Positions 60,444 to 64,000 of a stretch of 64,000 nucleotides of DNA are shown piece after piece. Position 1 is the stretch's first letter. Every line of letters begins with the position of its first letter. Both the position numbers and the translations under genes were made by a program. Source of the DNA: Lachnospiraceae bacterium (GTDB taxonomy: Bacteria; Bacillota; Clostridia; Lachnospirales; Lachnospiraceae); contig JAIKXH010000124.1 in the NCBI GenBank assembly GCA_024684215.1, positions 1 to 64,000 on the forward strand. Direction: 5' to 3'. The notes below the pieces were generated by a model, which saw only the letters and a list, made by a program, of their open reading frames with translations, was not told the DNA's origin and did no database searches.

Positions 60444-61451
60444 ATGTTTTGTAAAAAGTGTGGAGCGGAAATAAAAAACAATGTTGCCTTTTGCCCTAAA
60501 TGTGGCTTTAAAGTCACAGATGGAGGAGAGAATTCGGAAACGAAAAGTGTTAGTACAGAAAAAAGAGCAGAGGTTTGCCGCAAGGATGCTAAGAAACGCA
60601 AAAAAACGATTGCAATCGTTACGCCGATCATTATTATCGCCTGCATTGCGTTTGTGATTGTTCTGACAACGGTTATCATTCCAGGAAACAAGTATAGTTC
60701 TGCAATGGAACTGTATAACTCTCAACAGTACGAGGAGGCATACAAAGCATTTAACTCTTTAAATTTTAAAGACAGTGCCGACAAAGCAGCTGATTGCCTG
60801 TTCCTGCAACAAAAACCAGGACTGACAAACGTAACCGTTGGCTCGACAATAAAATTTGGCTTCTATGAGCAAGATAACAACAGATCTAACGGGAAAGAGG
60901 AAATAGAGTGGAAAGTACTTGCCGTAGAAGGAAATAGAATATTTGTTATCAGTCAATATGCACTGGATTATCAACCGTATAATTCATCGGGTACGAACAC
61001 GACATGGGAAACGAACGTGACATGGGAAACCTGTACACTACGTAAATGGCTTAACGAGACATTTTATAATACGGCGTTTGGAACGTATCACCAGCAAATG
61101 GTAAGCAGCTCTACAGTTACTGCTGACAATAATCCGAATTACGATACAAGCCCCGGTAACAGCACAACGGATCAGGTATTCCTGCTGAGCATCACGGAAG
61201 CAGAGAAATACTTCGGTTCGGACGGTGCGCGTCAGTGTCAAGGAACCGCTTACTGCTATGCGCAAAGACCAGACAAAAGCGACAATGGAAATTGCTCTTG
61301 GTGGCTGCGGACGCCCGGCTACGAGCCGATCGGCTCCGGTTCTTGGGAGTATGCAGATGTCCTCTACGACGGCTCCGTCGAATACTACGGTTCCAATGTC
61401 GGCAACAGCTTAGCAGTTCGGCCCGCTTTGTGGATAAATCTCGGATCTTAA
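60444..61451 (+). CDS. Zinc-ribbon membrane protein with a C-type-lectin-like (DUF6273-type) domain
   Basis: 335 residues. A zinc ribbon (CKKCG...CPKCG, residues 3-21) is followed by a basic linker, one membrane helix (about 53-76), a TPR-like helical pair (YSSAMELYNSQQYEEAYKAF) and a large domain (about 128-335) that should face outward. That domain has FGFYEQDN, IEWKVLAVEGNRIFVIS, LRKWLNETFYNTAF and a C-terminal NCSWWLRTPG...DGSVEYYG...AVRPALWINLGS. The last part resembles the WWLR...GVRPAL ends of lectin-fold proteins diversified by retroelements. Its codons (GGC, GTC, CTC, TCC) and GC are unlike the rest of the gene. GGAGG precedes the ATG. Confidence 0.8.
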   Translation: MFCKKCGAEIKNNVAFCPKCGFKVTDGGENSETKSVSTEKRAEVCRKDAKKRKKTIAIVTPIIIIACIAFVIVLTTVIIPGNKYSSAMELYNSQQYEEAYKAFNSLNFKDSADKAADCLFLQQKPGLTNVTVGSTIKFGFYEQDNNRSNGKEEIEWKVLAVEGNRIFVISQYALDYQPYNSSGTNTTWETNVTWETCTLRKWLNETFYNTAFGTYHQQMVSSSTVTADNNPNYDTSPGNSTTDQVFLLSITEAEKYFGSDGARQCQGTAYCYAQRPDKSDNGNCSWWLRTPGYEPIGSGSWEYADVLYDGSVEYYGSNVGNSLAVRPALWINLGS

Positions 61452-61476
61452 ATCTTCTAATCTGAAATCTTCCACA

Positions 61477-61562
61477 GCGCCGAAGGCGCAAATCTCAGCG
61501 GGCGTAGCCCGCAATCGCAAGTGAGAAGCACTTGCCATATCCGCCGTAAGGCGGTCGCGCGA
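61477..61562. repeat. Array of four short hairpins plus a palindrome
   Basis: GCGCC-GAA-GGCGC (61477-61489), GCGGGC-GTA-GCCCGC (61498-61512), GCAAGTG-AGAAG-CACTTGC (61517-61535), CCGCC-GTAA-GGCGG (61541-61554) and the palindrome TCGCGCGA (61555-61562). All stems are perfect. The array begins 25 nt after the stop of the lectin-like gene and ends at the truncation point of the IS30 fragment. Confidence 0.85.
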
Positions 61563-62057
61563 TATAACCGGAAACAGTGTGGCGAAGACCTCATGTCCTA
61601 ACAGCTCGTAAAGCCTGTTGAAGACCGCTGTAACGCTTCTGGCGGTGTTGTGATCACGGATGAATACAAGCATCAGTGAACAGCTCCTGAAATAGATTGT
61701 GAGGAAGACCTTGCCGCCCTTACGGCCTTCGACCGAGTCCATCTCCACGATGGCTACATCGGGGTTGGTGGCAATGAATTCCTGGAAGTCATCGTAAGTG
61801 CGTCCTACATGGCACTGCTTATCGACACGGACGGGCTTTTTCTTCTTTTGTACTCTGTACCGCACTTTCCTGGGAAGGTCGATGTTGCCAACGGAAAGAA
61901 GCTCTGCATCGATATAGTTGTAGATGGGTTTCTCATCCAGCATGATTTCATCTACGTTCTCAATGCATATGTGATGGATTGACTGTCCCTGCTTCACGAG
62001 AGGAGCGATGATTGCATCAATACGCTTAAGTTCCTCCTCGTAACCCGCGAGCCTTTT
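61563..62057 (-). pseudogene. IS30-family transposase fragment
   Basis: The minus-strand frame opens after TGA (62058-62060) with KRLAGYEEELKRIDAIIAPL and continues through IYNYIDAELLSVGNIDLPRK, HVGRTYDDFQEFI and VEMDSVEGRKGGKVFLTI, where the first catalytic Asp lies. The frame then reads LGHEVFATLFPVI and stops matching exactly where the hairpin array begins; the expected TDNGSEF with the second Asp is missing. The N-terminal helix-turn-helix is also missing. The element is dead at both ends. The gap 62061-62280 is AT-rich with no gene. Confidence 0.85.
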
Positions 62058-62280
62058 TCATGAATTTCCATAAATCTCCACAAATGCTTATAAATCTTGA
62101 TAAAATAAGGATTTCTGAAGTTCAGTACTCACATATAAGTCTATAAAGATTTATATAAGTTCTAAAAAAATGGTACCGACAAAGTATTCGCCATTGCCCC
62201 TATATCTCAGAGGCGACAGCAGATTCGCGGCGCCTGAATTATACAACGCTTTTTAAGTAAGAAATCAATAGGAGAATTCT

Positions 62281-64000
62281 ATGGATTTTAGAAAATTTAT
62301 ATCGTTTTTTTTGATGTTTGTTATTGTTACATCTACTTTCATGGGATGTAGTAACGAGGATAGTAATGAGTCCTATGCGATGAATGAAACAAAGGAAAAC
62401 AGCGATTCTGTTGTCGCTATAGAAGAAACTGTAGAAATATCATTAAATGAGAAGACTGATTATAGTGAGAATAAGGATTCAGCGAACTCTATAGACACTG
62501 TAGAAGTTCCTATTATTTTTTATGATTTGACTTGGGAAGAAGTGGAAAAAGAATTATCTGATTTTTGCACTGAAAGAGAGAATGTCTGTAGGAATAGTTC
62601 TGATCTGTTCCTTGAGAAAGCACGTGAAGAAGTATTTTGCCTTTTGAAGGCTTACGAGGGAATAATACAATTAGAGTACGAGAACTGGGATACACGTGAA
62701 GAAATTTTTAAAGACGAAGTGCTTGATACTATATGCGGAGGAAACTCTATCGCCATGGCTGCGGTAGGAGAAGCGCTGGATTGTTTCGAGAGCGGAAAAG
62801 GAATCAGTGAAACTTTTGAAAGAAGTATGAATGCTGCAGTGGCTGCAATACCTGACTATGTTCAAGGGGAATTTCTTGATATGTTTTGCGGAGGGATTAT
62901 AGGAAAAGTTATTGAAGTATATAACAGCTATGAAAAGAACACCAATATACAGATTAAGTATGCTATCAGCTTGATGCAGAATCAACTTGATGCATCTGTA
63001 CAAAAGATGGTACTGATACTTGGAAATAAAGAAATGACCGGCGATGAGTTAGCCGAATGTATAAAGGAATTTGATGATACTTATTATATCGTTAAGGAGT
63101 TGAATCAACGCTTCAAAATAGAAGCACCGATGGATGAATGGAAAATGCTTTCCTACATGTTAACGGCTAATTATTATGGGTATAAAACAAATCAGTTATT
63201 GTTAGGCTTTTATGAAACGGGGCACAGTGTTGAATTAGATGATTTCGAAGCTTTTAAAAAAAGAAATCCTGAACTTACTGAGGATAAAATGAGAGAAAAG
63301 TATTTGGAACTTGATGATTATTTATTCGGCTTGGATGGGTTTGTTTTAGATTGCTTTGAGATTCCATGCAATGTTGAAGAATTAAATGTTCGCGAGTTTG
63401 ATTATGGGCAAATCGAGGAAGATTCCTTAAAAAATACTGCGGTAGGCTTGGCTAGTGATATTTTTGGGAATTTTATAACGTCAATGTTTGTGTCGGATGA
63501 GGTATATTCAGATAATGCATATGTTGATGAATTATACAATTTGTCTAAGGAATTGGAATCTGCACTGGATACCTACGAAAAAGGTATTAACGACTGGGCT
63601 AAGATCACAGAGGAGATTCAGCAACTATACGGAGAGTGGACCAGTATTCTTGGAGATAATGAAATATCACAAAGAGAGAAAATATTGTTTTGGTTTTTAT
63701 ATGAAAACTATTATGGAACTGAAAGCAAGCCCTCAGAAGCCTTTTATCATGAGCGAATTGTTTCGGATATTAGCGATGTATCAGCTTATAAGATGATACT
63801 AGATCGGTATTTGATAGACTTTGACAGATGCGTTCTGCGCTCTGATTATGAGACGAATAAGAATTATATACATAAAGCAGAAAGATTGAGCGAATATCTG
63901 GGACGAAAATTATCCGATTATGTCGATGAAAACATTGAGACTAGGGATACTTCGTATGTAGTTTCGGCAAGTACAGACAGTTATATTGCTGTTGTCAATA
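62281..64000 (+). CDS. Large putative lipoprotein, 3' partial, unknown function
   Basis: At least 573 residues; the frame is open at the window end. MDFRKFISFFLMFVIV leads to TSTFMGCSN, a plausible lipobox with Cys22. An acidic linker (23-80) is followed by a long, mostly helical region rich in Glu, Asp, Tyr and Cys without any transmembrane segment. I recognise no family. AGGAGAATTCT gives a good ribosome site. It has strong AT codon preference, unlike the GC-rich tail of the lectin-like gene before it. Confidence 0.75.
   Translation, partial: MDFRKFISFFLMFVIVTSTFMGCSNEDSNESYAMNETKENSDSVVAIEETVEISLNEKTDYSENKDSANSIDTVEVPIIFYDLTWEEVEKELSDFCTERENVCRNSSDLFLEKAREEVFCLLKAYEGIIQLEYENWDTREEIFKDEVLDTICGGNSIAMAAVGEALDCFESGKGISETFERSMNAAVAAIPDYVQGEFLDMFCGGIIGKVIEVYNSYEKNTNIQIKYAISLMQNQLDASVQKMVLILGNKEMTGDELAECIKEFDDTYYIVKELNQRFKIEAPMDEWKMLSYMLTANYYGYKTNQLLLGFYETGHSVELDDFEAFKKRNPELTEDKMREKYLELDDYLFGLDGFVLDCFEIPCNVEELNVREFDYGQIEEDSLKNTAVGLASDIFGNFITSMFVSDEVYSDNAYVDELYNLSKELESALDTYEKGINDWAKITEEIQQLYGEWTSILGDNEISQREKILFWFLYENYYGTESKPSEAFYHERIVSDISDVSAYKMILDRYLIDFDRCVLRSDYETNKNYIHKAERLSEYLGRKLSDYVDENIETRDTSYVVSASTDSYIAVVN

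Noticed and set aside
61410-61560. C-terminal extension of the IS30 frame through the hairpin array and into the lectin-like gene
   Set aside because: Similarity to transposases stops at the array; the extension is chance read-through of hairpin sequence.
60444-64000. A complete diversity-generating retroelement within the window
   Set aside because: No reverse transcriptase, accessory gene or template repeat was found here; only the variable-protein-like end and hairpins are seen.

Overview
The window looks like a chromosomal segment of a Clostridia bacterium, most likely Lachnospiraceae (Butyrivibrio or a close relative). The basis is low-to-moderate GC, strong AGGAGG ribosome sites, GGA/CTT-rich codon use, a BMP-family nucleoside transporter, HemW plus HemZ, and a SpeA-SpeE-CASDH-NspC-AguA-AguB polyamine operon. 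The genus is an inference. I found no rRNA, tRNA or CRISPR array.

Layout. 0-6 kb: three overlapping membrane-fusion adaptors and an FtsX-type permease, the end of an export operon that starts upstream. 6-14 kb: a lipoprotein, glyA, and a four-gene nucleoside-type ABC transporter with intercistronic hairpins. 14-19.7 kb: hom, aspartate kinase, a membrane-anchored GH3 protein that has lost its catalytic residues, and hemW. 19.9-22 kb: a degenerate HD-GYP protein overlapping pilT. 22-25.6 kb: dprA-comM on the minus strand and a SEC-C protein. 25.6-31.7 kb: apt, relA, a metallo-beta-lactamase hydrolase, hemZ, flavodoxin and a PilZ protein. 31.8-33 kb: an Lgt-like protein and a small membrane protein on the minus strand. 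33-40 kb: the polyamine operon. 40-45 kb: tcdA, a MATE exporter, a GH43 glycosidase and a KDG-type sugar kinase. 45-50.4 kb: a TraX-7TM-PAS-GGDEF fusion translationally coupled to a small (p)ppGpp synthetase, then a membrane protein and a DHH phosphoesterase. 50.5-51.8 kb: an intact GH3 hexosaminidase.

The last 12 kb is accessory in character. A LysR regulator faces an ABC transporter / cyclase / carbon-nitrogen hydrolase / AEC permease operon, and each side has a terminator hairpin just before its first start codon. Around it lie the debris of a threonine aldolase gene, a GH26 mannanase gene and an Rpn-type gene, shared GC-rich repeats, a serine recombinase beside a perfect inverted repeat, a zinc-ribbon/DUF6273-like protein whose C-terminus resembles a C-type-lectin variable region, an array of four hairpins, an IS30 fragment, and a long lipoprotein that runs off the window.

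Cross-cutting themes. Cyclic-di-GMP and ppGpp signalling recurs (HD-GYP remnant, PilZ, GGDEF fusion, two alarmone synthetases). Arginine can be converted through agmatine to putrescine and then spermidine inside one operon. Short tandem duplications at or just after stop codons occur at eight genes. The most promising leads are the lectin-like protein with its hairpin array, the pseudo-GH3, the TraX-GGDEF/synthetase pair, the double attenuator around the LysR locus, and the stop-codon duplications.
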